NCBI RefSeq assembly: GCF_025997855.1
Contig: NZ_AP026560.1
Coordinates: forward strand, 758,501-822,500
Direction of reading: 5' to 3'
Origin: Deinococcus aetherius
Lineage (GTDB): Bacteria > Deinococcota > Deinococci > Deinococcales > Deinococcaceae
DNA: 64,000 nt
Of the stretch, positions 1-9,749 are shown one piece after another. The notes beneath the pieces were generated by a model. It made no database searches. It was not told the origin of the DNA and was given only the letters and a program-made list of their open reading frames with translations. Made by a program: the position numbers and the translations under genes. Position 1 is the stretch's first letter. Each line of letters opens with the position of its first letter.

Positions 1-358
1 GTTCCGGCACAGGCGGGCCGAACTGGAGCGCGAGCACCACCTCCTCACCCTGGAGCGCGACCGCGCCCACGCCGAGCGTACCGTCTACCTGGAGCGCGCC
101 TACAGCGAGCGCCACGCCGACCTCACGGCCCGCCTCGCCGCCGCCCGGGGCGAGTACCTGCAGTTCGTCACCCAGTACCGCGCCCTCGCCCACGCCTTCG
201 CGGAACTGAGCACCCGCCACCTCCCCGCCATGGACGACTCGGCCCTGCCCGCCGGGGCCCCGCTGGAGGTCCATGCCCGCGCCGTCCCCCTGCCCCCCCT
301 GCCCGAGGAGCACGAGACGGCCCGGGAGCCGCAGGTGGAGGCTCAGCGGTCGCCCTGA
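1..358 (+). CDS. C-terminal fragment of a coiled-coil protein
   Basis: Open reading frame entering from the left edge (first full codon at base 2) and ending at TGA 356-358, about 118 residues visible. The first 60 residues are rich in Glu, Arg, Ala and Leu with repeated LER and ERD patterns, as expected for a long alpha-helix or coiled coil; the tail from about residue 75 is proline-rich and acidic and probably disordered. The upstream part is outside the window, so the family cannot be named. Its last 16 bases overlap the end of the convergent DUF3293 gene. Confidence 0.6.
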   Translation, partial: FRHRRAELEREHHLLTLERDRAHAERTVYLERAYSERHADLTARLAAARGEYLQFVTQYRALAHAFAELSTRHLPAMDDSALPAGAPLEVHARAVPLPPLPEEHETAREPQVEAQRSP

Positions 359-801
359 TCGCCCGCTGAGGACGCGAGCCGCCGCGCCCAGAACCGCTCG
401 GCCCCGGCAACCCGACCCTGCGGCCCCAGCCACACCAGGGCGACCCGCGCCCCCACTCCCCACAGCACGGCGGCCTGCCCGAAGGCACTGCCCCATCCGG
501 CGGCTTGCCGCAGCGTCGCGCCGGGGAGAATCAACGCCTCCTCCTCCCACTCGCCCTCGCCGTTCATGGCCGGGAGGGGGGAGAGGCCCGCCGTCACGAC
601 CCGGGCGTGGAGGTCCGCCCCCGCCCGCGCGTTGTCCTCATCCTCCGCCCTCCGCCCGCCCGGATTCCAGGCCGTGACGACGGCCCAGCGCCCACGCGCC
701 CAGGAGGGAGCCGAGCCGCGTTCTCCCGACAGGCGGAACCGCTCGCCCGGGGTGCCGTAGCTCGCGGCGAGGAAGGCCGCCCGCTCCTCCCCGCCGCTCA
801 C
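343..801 (-). CDS. DUF3293 family protein
   Basis: A 152-residue protein beginning at GTG 801, which overlaps the stop of the preceding gene in a GTGA tetramer (798-801) and is probably translationally coupled to it. The core [11 protein letters not shown], the following E-D-N-A-R helix and the later FGQAAVLWG segment resemble DUF3293, a small family of unknown function. Third gene of the truD operon. Reading further upstream gives a low-complexity shadow of the neighbouring gene, so the GTG start is preferred. Family recognised from motif memory, not from a search. Confidence 0.7.
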   Translation of the reverse strand: MSGGEERAAFLAASYGTPGERFRLSGERGSAPSWARGRWAVVTAWNPGGRRAEDEDNARAGADLHARVVTAGLSPLPAMNGEGEWEEEALILPGATLRQAAGWGSAFGQAAVLWGVGARVALVWLGPQGRVAGAERFWARRLASSAGDQGDR

Positions 802-1169
802 GGGCGGCGGACGGGGGCGTCCACGTTCAACAGCTCCGTACTCCTGAATTGCAGGGTGAGCTTCACGCGCCCGCCCGCCCGGAAGTCGCCCCCCAGGGCC
901 ACCCGGTACGGCGTGTCCCCGTTGACGAGCAGCGTGCCCTGGAGGGGGATGGCGGAAACGGTCATGCAACGCGGAGCGCACCTCAGGAGCCGGGCGCGGC
1001 CCTGGGGGCTCCACACCCCGGTCAGTTCGTCCGCCCCCGCCGCCGTGATCCGGCCCTCCAGCACCGCCCCCGCGAAGGCCGGGCGCAGCGCCAGCTCCGC
1101 CGTGTGCGCCCGTGCCGCCAGCCCCACCCCCAGGGCGGCGAGCAGGGCGAGGAGACCCGCACGTCTCAC
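798..1169 (-). CDS. Small exported protein, unknown function
   Basis: A 123-residue protein starting at GTG 1169, overlapping the truD stop by four bases. The N-terminus has two arginines then a run of about 17 hydrophobic residues ([18 protein letters not shown]), a convincing Sec signal peptide with a likely cleavage after ARA. The mature part is about 100 residues, looks beta-rich and has two cysteines (RCAPRC) that could form a disulphide. I do not recognise the family. Position between truD and a DUF3293 gene gives no functional clue. Confidence 0.65.
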   Translation of the reverse strand: MRRAGLLALLAALGVGLAARAHTAELALRPAFAGAVLEGRITAAGADELTGVWSPQGRARLLRCAPRCMTVSAIPLQGTLLVNGDTPYRVALGGDFRAGGRVKLTLQFRSTELLNVDAPVRRP

Positions 1170-2257
1170 TCTCCCTCCTCCCCGGTTTCCCCGTCCCCGT
1201 CCTCCGGCTCGCCGCCCGCCGCGTCCACGTCGGTCTTCATGAGTTCGCGCAGGACGCTCGTGGCGAAGCTGCCCCTCGGGAGGGTAAAGGCCACCACGAA
1301 GCCGTCCTCCTCGGGCCGGACCTCCGCCGCCTCCAGAAACACCCGGGTCAGGCGGCGGTCCCCCCGGCGCGAGGCGAAGACCTCGGGGGTCAGGCCGAAG
1401 GCGGACAGCGCCTCGCGTTCCAGCTCGCCTGCGTCCAGCGTCAGCGGTTTCGCCTTCTTGCCGAAGAGGGTGCCCGTGGCGCTCACCTCGCTCCGCTCGG
1501 CGCGGGGGGACTCGGCGGCGGGGTCCTCGACGAGGAAGACGCCGCCCGTGTCGTGCTTCTTCGCCATGTCGCCCGCAATGAGGCGGTCGAAGAGGCCGCG
1601 CGCGAGGCGCAGGCTCAGGAAGCGGTTGAACACCAGGCTCTGCACGCTCGTCGTGAGGAAGCGCCGCACGCGGGGGTCGCGCAGCCTCGACTCGCCGCGC
1701 AGCACCCGCAGGCCCTCCTCCGCGTTCAGGCCTTTCAAACCGAAGCGTTGCGGCCCGAAGTAGTTCGGCACCCCCCGCGCGGCGAGGAGGGCGAGCGTGG
1801 CCGCCGCCGTTCCCGCCGTGCCCGGCGCCTCCCGCACCCGCACCACGAAGCGGTTGCCCCGCAGGTGGCCCAGTCCCAGCTTGTTCGTGTGCCGCCCCGT
1901 CGCCAGCACCCGCACCCCGTCCATCGCAAAGGTGCTCAGCCGCTCCTCGAACCGTGCGGGCACGCTGACCCACTGGGTCGTGACGGCGTGGCGGTCCTTG
2001 AGCCCTGCCACCCCCACGTCGCGGTCGCGCACGCCGAGCTGGGCCGAGAGTTCGCGCACCACATGGGCGGTCGTGTGCCCGGTCTTCTCCAGGTGGAGGT
2101 AGAGGTGCTCGCCCTCGCCCGAGAGCCCGTAGGCGGGTACTTCCTCGACGCGGAAGTCCTCGGGCGTGAGCCGCAGCCGTCCCCCGGTGCCGGGCGTGTC
2201 CGTCAACGCGGCGAGCGCCGCCCAGTCGAAAGCGAGGTTCACGATAAGCTCCACCAT
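1166..2257 (-). CDS. truD: tRNA pseudouridine(13) synthase TruD
   Basis: A 363-residue protein matching TruD in length and motifs. It converts U13 of certain tRNAs to pseudouridine in the cytoplasm. The family signature GLKDRHAVT is at residues 85-93, with Asp88 the expected catalytic aspartate. The N-terminal [19 protein letters not shown] and the GNRFVVRVR segment are also typical of the family. First gene of a three-gene minus-strand operon with 4-nt overlaps. Start ATG 2257 was chosen because the family begins shortly before the EDFRVEE motif. Confidence 0.95.
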   Translation of the reverse strand: MVELIVNLAFDWAALAALTDTPGTGGRLRLTPEDFRVEEVPAYGLSGEGEHLYLHLEKTGHTTAHVVRELSAQLGVRDRDVGVAGLKDRHAVTTQWVSVPARFEERLSTFAMDGVRVLATGRHTNKLGLGHLRGNRFVVRVREAPGTAGTAAATLALLAARGVPNYFGPQRFGLKGLNAEEGLRVLRGESRLRDPRVRRFLTTSVQSLVFNRFLSLRLARGLFDRLIAGDMAKKHDTGGVFLVEDPAAESPRAERSEVSATGTLFGKKAKPLTLDAGELEREALSAFGLTPEVFASRRGDRRLTRVFLEAAEVRPEEDGFVVAFTLPRGSFATSVLRELMKTDVDAAGGEPEDGDGETGEEGE

Positions 2258-2397
2258 ACGCCGGGGCGGGGGAGGGGGTCCAGTCTCGGGAGGTCAGTCG
2301 GGGGGTGAACGCAAGCGCCCCCGGGCGTAATTTGGAAGATGGCCGCCCCATCTTCCCGCTGGCCCGGGGACGAGGCGGCTACTCACCCCCTCCTACA

Positions 2398-2419
2398 CCT
2401 CCCCCCTCAAGGGGGAGGG
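2398..2419. repeat. Palindromic CCTCCCCC/GGGGGAGG intergenic element
   Basis: A near-perfect palindrome (cctcccccctcaagggggaggg pattern, CTCAAG centre) in the 197-bp gap between the membrane protein gene and truD. Similar palindromes occur at 18435-18453 and 52485-52505, so this is a dispersed element. It can fold on either strand but has no uridine tract, so it need not act as a terminator. Confidence 0.5.
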
Positions 2420-2454
2420 AAAGGCGCTGGGTTCTCTCCCCACCTCTACACCCT

Positions 2455-3249
2455 TCAATTCAGCACCCGCGAGTCCGCGTAGGCGGGCGGCGTCCAGTCG
2501 GCCCGGAAGAGCCGGGGCTCGGCCCGCCCACCCCGGCCCTCGGGGACGTACCACACGCGCACGCCGCCCGCCCGCTCGCCGAGGGGCAGGAGGGCGCTCT
2601 GCCCGGCGGCGAGGCGGTTGAGCGGCGCTCCGCCCTCGTCGCGCACGCGCAGCCAGGCGTTGACGCCCGAGGGGGACCAGCCCGCCAGGTGCACCGGGCC
2701 GCTCGACACGTTCACCAGCCGCGCGCCCTCCCCCGTCAGGGTGACGCTGAGATCGGGCCACTCGGGCTGCCGCACCCGCCCGAAGCGGACCTCCAGGCCC
2801 GGGAGGCGCGGGGCGGGGCTCCCGGCCGGGAAGAGCCCGGCCGCGAGCAGCCCGCCCACCCCCCCGAGCAGGAGGGCGAGCGCGGCGGCGACCGAGACCC
2901 CGGTGCCCCCGCGCGCGGCGATCAATCCGAGCAGGGTCAGGCCGGACAGCAGCAGGGCGAGGGGCCACGACGGGCCGGGCCGGGCGCGGGTGTACCGGAA
3001 GGCCCCCGGCCAGAACTCAGCGAACAGGAGCAGGGCCGCGCCCAGGCTGAAGAGTGCGGGCACCTCCAGGAGGGGGGTCAGCCACAGCAGGGCGAGGCCG
3101 GGCACTCCCCACCACGCCGCGCGCGGGACCCGCCGCCGCCGCGTCTCGCCCGCCACCCGTCCCAGCCAGTAGGCGGCGATCAGGCCCAGCGCCAGCGCGT
3201 AGGGCAGCGTCAGGCGCGAGATGGGCGCGAGGGTCAGCCACTCGCCCAC
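2455..3249 (-). CDS. Multi-spanning membrane protein, unknown function
   Basis: A 264-residue protein from GTG 3249, five bases after the stop of the moaB-like gene. The first 150 residues hold about five hydrophobic segments (for example YALALGLIAAYWLG, LALLWLTPLL, LALLLSGLTLLGLIAA). The last 110 residues form a soluble beta-rich region with VNVSSGPVHLAGWSP, which looks like an Ig-like or lamin-tail-like domain. I do not recognise the family. Probably co-transcribed with the moaB-like gene. The start is uncertain because no strong ribosome binding site is evident. Confidence 0.6.
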   Translation of the reverse strand: MGEWLTLAPISRLTLPYALALGLIAAYWLGRVAGETRRRRVPRAAWWGVPGLALLWLTPLLEVPALFSLGAALLLFAEFWPGAFRYTRARPGPSWPLALLLSGLTLLGLIAARGGTGVSVAAALALLLGGVGGLLAAGLFPAGSPAPRLPGLEVRFGRVRQPEWPDLSVTLTGEGARLVNVSSGPVHLAGWSPSGVNAWLRVRDEGGAPLNRLAAGQSALLPLGERAGGVRVWYVPEGRGGRAEPRLFRADWTPPAYADSRVLN

Positions 3250-3253
3250 GGCC

Positions 3254-3793
3254 TCAGCCCCCTCCCGGCTGCCCGTGCCGCGCGACCTCGAAGGCGAGGT
3301 GCCCGAGTTCGTCCCGCAGCAGGCCCTCCCAGGCGGTCCTCACCGCGTTGAGGCTGCCGGGCAGGGCGAAGAGCAGGGTGCCCCCCGCCAGGCCCCCCAC
3401 CGCCCGCGAGAGCATCGCCGCGCCGCCCACCTCGCGGTAGGAGAGCATCCGGAAGAGTTCCCCGAAGCCCGGCATGGGTTTGGTGAGCAGGGACTCCACG
3501 ACCGGGATCGTCACGTCCCTCCCGGTGATGCCCGTGCCGCCGCTGGAGATCACGACGACGGCCTGCCGCATCAGTTCTCCCAGGGCAAGGTGGATGTCGG
3601 CGGCCTCGTCCCTCACGATCCGGTAGCCGGTGACCTCGTGGCCCCCGGCGCGCAGTTCATCAAGCAGGTAGGCGCCGCTCGTGTCGGTCTCCGGGGTGCG
3701 CGTGTCGCTCACGGTGAGGACCGCGACCCGCACGGAACGCGGCGCGGCCTCGTGGTGCGCGGTGGGCGGCGGGTGCGGGGCGTCGTCCGTCAT
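3254..3793 (-). CDS. moaB: MoaB/Mog-type molybdopterin adenylyltransferase-like protein
   Basis: A 179-residue protein of the MoaB/Mog family, which adenylylates molybdopterin before molybdate insertion. Visible motifs: [10 protein letters not shown] near residue 25, [14 protein letters not shown] around residues 97-110, and the [14 protein letters not shown] helix near the C-terminus. Start ATG 3793 gives a short proline-rich tail before the fold. It is functionally linked to moeA (42409) and to the molybdenum hydroxylase operon (37757-41685) in this window, although not adjacent. MoaB and Mog are hard to separate by eye. Confidence 0.85.
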   Translation of the reverse strand: MTDDAPHPPPTAHHEAAPRSVRVAVLTVSDTRTPETDTSGAYLLDELRAGGHEVTGYRIVRDEAADIHLALGELMRQAVVVISSGGTGITGRDVTIPVVESLLTKPMPGFGELFRMLSYREVGGAAMLSRAVGGLAGGTLLFALPGSLNAVRTAWEGLLRDELGHLAFEVARHGQPGGG

Positions 3794-3883
3794 ACCCGGC
3801 ACGATACGCCCGGGCGGGGCGGGGGCGGGGTGGAGCACCTCACCGTGCGGGCGCGGCGGCGAGGGCAGCCGGGGCCCGGCCCG

Positions 3884-3889
3884 TATACT
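3884..3889 (+). promoter_or_regulatory. Leaderless-type -10 element of the pseudokinase gene
   Basis: TATACT lies seven bases upstream of the GTG start at 3897, so transcription should start at or next to the start codon. The same spacing recurs at many genes in this window and supports the GTG as the true start. Confidence 0.6.
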
Positions 3890-3896
3890 TGACCGC

Positions 3897-5528
3897 GTGA
3901 AGCCCATCGGCCCCTACGTCGCCGCACGTGACCTGACGGGCGAGCTGCCCGGGGGTGAGGTGCGGACCTTCCGCGCCACCGACCGCCTCACCGGAATGCC
4001 GGTGCTGCTCCACGTGCTCAGCCGGGTGGTGATCCTTCCGGAACTGCCCCACGACCCGGCCCTGCTTCCCTTCACCGACTCGGGCGTGGACGGCGAAACC
4101 GTCTACCTCGCCACCGAACTGGCCCCCCATGCCGTCCCCGCCTCCGACCCCCTCCTCGCGGCGCGCGGGGCGCTCGCCGGACTCGCCGCCCTGCACGACT
4201 CAGGCCTCACCCACGGCGGGGTGGGGCCCGCCCAATTGTGGAGCGTGGACGGCCGGGTGGCGCTGGCCGGGGCTGGGCTGCCGTGGGGCCGGGGCAACAC
4301 GCCGCAGGACGACCTGCGCGACCTCGCCGCGACCCTGGAACGGCTCGGCGGCATCCCGAGGTCCCTGCAAGACGCTTCCGAGAGCCTCTCCGCCCGCGAA
4401 CTCCTGGCCCGCCTGAGCCCGTCCGCCGCGCCCCCGCCCACCCCCCCCGCCGAGGCTCCCGCCTCCACCGACCATCATCCCGGCTACGACGGCACCCCCA
4501 TCGTGCTGGGGGAGGCGGACTCGGGCGAGGGGTCGCCCCCCGAGCCCAGGTCACCCGGCCGCAAGGGGGGCAAGGGCCGGGGGAGTTGGAGGTTGCCGAA
4601 CCTCGGCCGCTCGTCCGGGGTGGGGGCTGGCCCCGAGACCGGGCCGCCGCCCGCCTCACCGGAACCCGGGCCCGTGGACCAGCCGGTCACCGTTCAGGTG
4701 CCCGCCGTCCCGCCCGTGGTCGAGCCCGTGGCGCCCGAGGTGCCCCGGGTCGTCCGGCTCGGCTCCGGCGGCGAGGGGCCCGCCCGGGAGGGGGCGGCGC
4801 GGGGCGAGCGCCCGGCCCTGACCGCCTCTCCCGCCCGTGAGGTCGTCGCGGCCCCGCCGCCCCTGGTGGACATCAACCTGGGGGAGGCCGACCTGGAGGC
4901 GCTGGCCGCCGACCAGCAGGACCTGGCGTCCCTGCGCGAGAGCCTGCGCGAGACGGCGGGCCTTCCCCCCGAGCCCGACTCGCTCATCGCCGCCGCGATC
5001 CGCCACCAGGCCGAGGGGCGCCCCCGCCCGGCCGCGAGCGGGGGGACCACCCCCCGGCGCGTGGTGGACAAACCCGTCCGCATCGGCTGGGAGGACGACC
5101 ACTCCTGGCGGGTGGTCCGGACCGGGCAGAGCGCGCCTCCCCGCTCCCGGAGCGTGCCCCGCTGGCTGGGGCCCGCCCTCGCCCTCGCGGCCCTGCTCCT
5201 GCTCGTGGCGCTCGTGTGGGTGCTCCTCGCCGCCCGGGGCCCGCGCGCCGACGTCCGCTCCCCCCAGGCGCGGGTGGCCGGGGCGTGCTGCGACGTGCGC
5301 TTCACCGTGCGCGGCGGGGCAGGTGTGCCCGTGCGGCTGAGCGTCGTCTCCGCCCCCGAGGGGTCCGGCGTGTCCCCGGGAGCGGCGGTCGGCACCGTGC
5401 CCGGCCCCGTGCGTCTCCCCGGCCCCGGCACCTACACCCTGCGCGTCGCCGCCGAGGGGTACAGCCCCAGCACCGTCACCATCACCGCCCCGACCGCGCA
5501 GCCCATCGCCATCGACCTCGGCCTGTAA
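3897..5528 (+). CDS. Membrane-anchored pseudokinase with PEGA-like tail
   Basis: A 543-residue protein. Residues 1-150 follow the outline of a bacterial Ser/Thr kinase, but the key residues are missing: PVLLHV (35-40) has His39 where the ATP-binding lysine should be, [10 protein letters not shown] (106-115) replaces the HRDLKPxN loop, and AGAG (124-127) replaces DFG. Residues 190-420 are proline-rich and low in complexity. A single membrane span ([19 protein letters not shown]) lies near 424-446. The last 95 residues are beta-rich and end like a PEGA domain ([17 protein letters not shown]). Most likely a non-catalytic kinase-fold receptor or scaffold. Stands alone between moaB-like (divergent) and guaA. 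Confidence 0.7.
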   Translation: MKPIGPYVAARDLTGELPGGEVRTFRATDRLTGMPVLLHVLSRVVILPELPHDPALLPFTDSGVDGETVYLATELAPHAVPASDPLLAARGALAGLAALHDSGLTHGGVGPAQLWSVDGRVALAGAGLPWGRGNTPQDDLRDLAATLERLGGIPRSLQDASESLSARELLARLSPSAAPPPTPPAEAPASTDHHPGYDGTPIVLGEADSGEGSPPEPRSPGRKGGKGRGSWRLPNLGRSSGVGAGPETGPPPASPEPGPVDQPVTVQVPAVPPVVEPVAPEVPRVVRLGSGGEGPAREGAARGERPALTASPAREVVAAPPPLVDINLGEADLEALAADQQDLASLRESLRETAGLPPEPDSLIAAAIRHQAEGRPRPAASGGTTPRRVVDKPVRIGWEDDHSWRVVRTGQSAPPRSRSVPRWLGPALALAALLLLVALVWVLLAARGPRADVRSPQARVAGACCDVRFTVRGGAGVPVRLSVVSAPEGSGVSPGAAVGTVPGPVRLPGPGTYTLRVAAEGYSPSTVTITAPTAQPIAIDLGL

Positions 5529-5599
5529 CCTGGGGCCTCTGAGGCGGTCCTTCTAGCCCGGTCTCCGCTCCCCGGCGCCCCCGTGAGAGAATTGGGCCC

Positions 5600-7132
<1,533 letters not shown>

Positions 7133-7195
7133 GGGGCAGAAGCCGGGACAGGGAAGAGGACAGGGCGTCGGTCGGACCCAGGCAGGGTGCGTGAG

Positions 7196-7537
7196 ATGTG
7201 GCGGCCACAGCCTGTGCGCTTTCCCCTTAAGGAGTTGTGGGACGAGCGCGGCCTAAGCAACTCCCGGCAGGACGATCTGGGCGCCGGGAGCATCAAAGAC
7301 TTGCTGAGGCGGGGGCAGGTGCGGTTTGCGGTCGCCGATGCAGGCAGGCCTTTGCAATGAGTGCCGCTCCAGACCTGTTACGCATTCTGGAAAGAGGAAG
7401 TCCAGCCGCACCTGATCGAGCCAGCTGTCGCTGAACAAGGGGTGAACCCGGGGGAGTTGCCGGGCGGGTACGGTTACCTGGCCTCGCTGTGGCAGACGAA
7501 CACGGTTCCCGTCGTCCTGCTCCAGAAGTTGCACTGA
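7196..7537 (+). pseudogene. Small gene interrupted by an in-frame TGA
   Basis: From ATG 7196 one frame stays open to TGA 7535-7537 except for a single TGA at 7358-7360. The upstream half (54 codons) reads MWRPQPVRFPLKELWDERG and continues. The downstream half (58 codons after the stop) contains CYAFWKEEVQPHL and ends VPVVLLQKLH. Both halves have protein-like composition in one frame, so the simplest reading is a nonsense change, possibly TGG to TGA since the codon falls where RPL-W-VPL would read well. The product family is unknown to me. A GTG directly after the stop (7361) could allow re-initiation. Confidence 0.55.
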
Positions 7538-7563
7538 CGTCGGGTAGTCATCTTCCCCGAAGC

Positions 7564-7824
7564 TCACTCCAGCCCGAAGTCGGCCACGGGCTCGCCCTCG
7601 AACAGGACCCCCAGCGCGGCCGCGCGGTCGTGGTCGTACTGAGTCAGGTCCTCCGGGAAGGTCTTGCCGGTCTTCATGGAGAGGTACAGGGTGCCGTGAC
7701 GAAAGCCCATGCGGGTATGGCCGCCCAGCGTCTCGCCCAGCAGCCAAGGTGTGCTGTAGGGGGGCAGGGGCAGCGTGTACTTCTCTCCGGGCGCGAGGAG
7801 TTCCAGGCGGGTCGTCTCAGCCAT
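7564..7824 (-). CDS. Small protein, unknown function
   Basis: An 86-residue protein from ATG 7824 (MAETTRLELLAPGEKYTLPL). It is acidic, with a beta-rich centre (HTRMGFRHGTLYLSMKTGK) and no signal peptide or membrane segment. Longer upstream starts run into the AT-richer gap before the racemase gene and are not preferred. It converges on the broken gene at 7196-7537, 26 bases away. Family not recognised. Confidence 0.5.
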   Translation of the reverse strand: MAETTRLELLAPGEKYTLPLPPYSTPWLLGETLGGHTRMGFRHGTLYLSMKTGKTFPEDLTQYDHDRAAALGVLFEGEPVADFGLE

Positions 7825-7891
7825 GATTAAGTTTGAATAAAGACCCGGGCGGAGGAAAGCCCCACGCTGGGGGATGTGGCCCGCCCCCGTC

Positions 7892-8588
7892 CTACGCCGA
7901 CCCGTCCAGCACGAACGCCACGGCCTCCTGCACATGCAGCGCGGTCGTGTCGAACACCGGCACGCTCGTGTCGCCCGGCCCTACAAGCAGCGTGATCTCC
8001 GTGCAGCCCAGGATCAGGCCCTCCGCGCCCCACGAGTCCGGCCATCACCCGGCGATAGGTCTCGCACGACTCCTCCCGGATCACGTTCCGGCACAGTTCG
8101 TCGAAGATGATGCGGTGGACCTCGGCACGTTCGGCCGCCTCGGGGACGATGACCTCCAGCCCGTGCCGCTCCGCCAGCCTGTCGTGGTAGAACCTCTGCT
8201 CCATCGTGAAGGCGGTGGCGAGGAGGCCGACCCGTCCCAGCCCCGCCGCCTGGACGGCGCTCCCCACGGCGTCCACGATATGCAGGAAGGGAACGTTCAG
8301 GGCCGCCTCGATCTGCGGCGCGACCTTGTGCATGGTGTTCGTCGCCAGGACGACGGCCTCGGCGCCCGCCGTCTCCAGCCCCCACGCCGCCCGGGCCAGC
8401 AGTTCGCCCGCCTCGTCCCAGCGGCCCTCGCGTTGCAGGGCGGCGATCTCGGCAAAATCGACGCTGTGCAGCAGCACCCGCGCCGAGTGCAGCCCGTCGC
8501 ACCGCCGCGCCACCTCCTCGTTCAGCAGGCGGTAATACTCCGCCGTCGAGGTCCAGCTCATGCCCCCCAGCAGACCGAGCAGCTTCAC
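7892..8588 (-). pseudogene. Aspartate/glutamate racemase, frameshifted near the C-terminus
   Basis: From GTG 8588 the frame reads KLLGLLGGMSWTSTAEYY, then VVLATNTMHKVAP (first catalytic Cys position is Thr here) and RVMAGLVG, typical of the Asp/Glu racemase superfamily. At the GGGG run near 8028-8031 the frame is lost. The second conserved cysteine motif, [12 protein letters not shown], and the end [19 protein letters not shown] are present but one frame off, ending at TAG 7892-7894. Unless sequencing is at fault, the product is a C-terminally scrambled protein running to 7827. Its start overlaps the stop of the preceding monooxygenase-like gene (GTGA, 8585-8588). Confidence 0.7.
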
Positions 8589-8884
8589 GGCAGCACCCCC
8601 ACGAAATGCTCCACCGTCGGGAAGGGGTCGTAGAAGTGGTGCAGCAGCGCGCGCCACTCCTGGTACTGGGCACTTCCCCGAAAGCCGACCGTGTGGTCCT
8701 CCAGCGTCTCCCACCACACGAGCAGGGCGTACCTGTGGTCGTCTTCGAGACACCGCCGCAACTCGTGGCGAACGTACCCCTTCATGCCGGAGATGAGGGG
8801 CTGGGCTTGAGCGAAGGCGGCCTCGAACTCCTCGGTCTGACCGGGGCGGATGTTGAGGAGGGCGATTTCAAGGAGAGGGGTCAT
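8585..8884 (-). CDS. Antibiotic biosynthesis monooxygenase-like (ABM) domain protein
   Basis: A 99-residue single-domain protein of the ABM/dimeric alpha-beta barrel fold. Pattern: LEIALLNIRPGQTEEFEAAF, then GYVRHELRRCLEDDHRYALLVWWETLEDHTVGFRGS with the typical W-E-ShiftH spacing, ending PTVEHF. Such proteins act as small heme- or cofactor-free monooxygenases or have unknown roles. Middle gene of a minus-strand set with 4-nt overlaps on both sides (ATGA 8881-8884, GTGA 8585-8588). Confidence 0.75.
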   Translation of the reverse strand: MTPLLEIALLNIRPGQTEEFEAAFAQAQPLISGMKGYVRHELRRCLEDDHRYALLVWWETLEDHTVGFRGSAQYQEWRALLHHFYDPFPTVEHFVGVLP

Positions 8885-9321
8885 TCTCTTGTCCCGCCCA
8901 TCAGGGCCGCAACGCCGATTAGGACCAGCAAAATCAGTGTTGGAATGAATATGGAGGCGACGAGGCGCCCTACGAACTCCAAGCCTGGATATTCGTCGAG
9001 CTGCAATGCTTTGTGTGGGACATTGAGAAACATGAGCACCAAGGCAAATCCGCCCCATCTCAGCAGTACACGTCTCCACCGTTGTCGTTGAGGGGGGACT
9101 CGCTCCACGAGTTGGAGTCCCAGGGAGGCCGTGAACGCCGTAGCGAGAGACGCGCCGAAGTACCACGACGGTAAGGCTGTAATCCGACCCGCTAACGAAA
9201 TTCCATCCCACAGGAGCGCCGCCGCGAAAAACAGAAACAGCCCTATCTTGAACCAACGCCACACCCTTACACTGTAAAGACAAAAGGGGGGGTTTCCCCC
9301 AGCATTTGCGCTCTGCCTCAT
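8881..9321 (-). CDS. Small membrane protein, unknown function
   Basis: Up to 146 residues with about four hydrophobic segments (KIGLFLFFAAALLWDGISLA, WYFGASLATAFTASLGLQL, GGFALVLMFLNV, FIPTLILLVLIGVAALM). The upstream part includes a terminator hairpin belonging to the previous gene (9282-9300), so the true start is probably one of the GTG codons at 9270 or 9264. Codon use is less GC-skewed than in neighbours. The stop overlaps the next ATG by four bases. Family not recognised. Confidence 0.5.
   Translation of the reverse strand: MRQSANAGGNPPFCLYSVRVWRWFKIGLFLFFAAALLWDGISLAGRITALPSWYFGASLATAFTASLGLQLVERVPPQRQRWRRVLLRWGGFALVLMFLNVPHKALQLDEYPGLEFVGRLVASIFIPTLILLVLIGVAALMGGTRE
9282..9300 (-). 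terminator. Rho-independent terminator after the DUF1330 gene
   Basis: On the minus strand GGGGG-AAA-CCCCCCC is followed by TTTTG. A very similar hairpin ends leuA at 9726-9747, so the two look related. Confidence 0.65.
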
Positions 9322-9351
9322 GCGCGCCAGCGGCCGGCTCGTCTGGCGGCT

Positions 9352-9648
9352 TTAGGAAGGCGCGTCTACCCCGTGGGCCAGGATGAGCTGGCCGGTCGCC
9401 ATCTCCTGCCGCAGGGGACGGATGCGGCTGTACCCTTCGGACTCGTACCAGGCGCGGGCGTGCTCGGCGGAGGGAAAGGCGAGGACCACCACCCGCTCCG
9501 GCGCCGTGCCCTCCAGCGCCTCAGGCTGACCGCCCCGCACGAGGAACTGGCCGCCGTGAGGTTCGAGGGTCACGGATACTTGGCGCGAGTAGGTGGGGTA
9601 ACCCTCGGGGTCCTGCACGTCGATCAGGCCGATGATGTAGACGGTCAC
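9352..9648 (-). CDS. DUF1330 family protein
   Basis: A 98-residue protein from GTG 9648 with a strong ribosome binding site (GGGAGGAAGC just upstream). It starts TVYIIGLIDVQDPEGYPTY and contains FLVRGGQPEALEG and ERVVVLAFPSAEHARAWYES, the hallmarks of DUF1330, a dimeric alpha-beta barrel family of unknown function. It lies just after leuA, separated by a terminator, and has its own terminator at 9282-9300. Confidence 0.85.
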   Translation of the reverse strand: MTVYIIGLIDVQDPEGYPTYSRQVSVTLEPHGGQFLVRGGQPEALEGTAPERVVVLAFPSAEHARAWYESEGYSRIRPLRQEMATGQLILAHGVDAPS

Positions 9649-9725
9649 GCTTCCTCCCGAAGCTCCGGGCTGGAGACCCGAGTCGAATCCCGTTCCGGCC
9701 GGTATATCTGCCCCTTGAAAAGGGC

Positions 9726-9747
9726 AAAAGGCGGAGTTTCCCCCACC
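9726..9747 (-). terminator. Rho-independent terminator of leuA
   Basis: Minus strand GGTGGGG-GAAA-CTCCGCC stem with G-U pairs, followed by TTTTG. It begins two bases after the leuA stop codon. Confidence 0.65.
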
Positions 9748-9749
9748 AT

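Noticed and set aside
7358..7360. TGA read as selenocysteine
   Set aside because: No SECIS-like hairpin is evident right after the codon, and the context suits a lost Trp codon.
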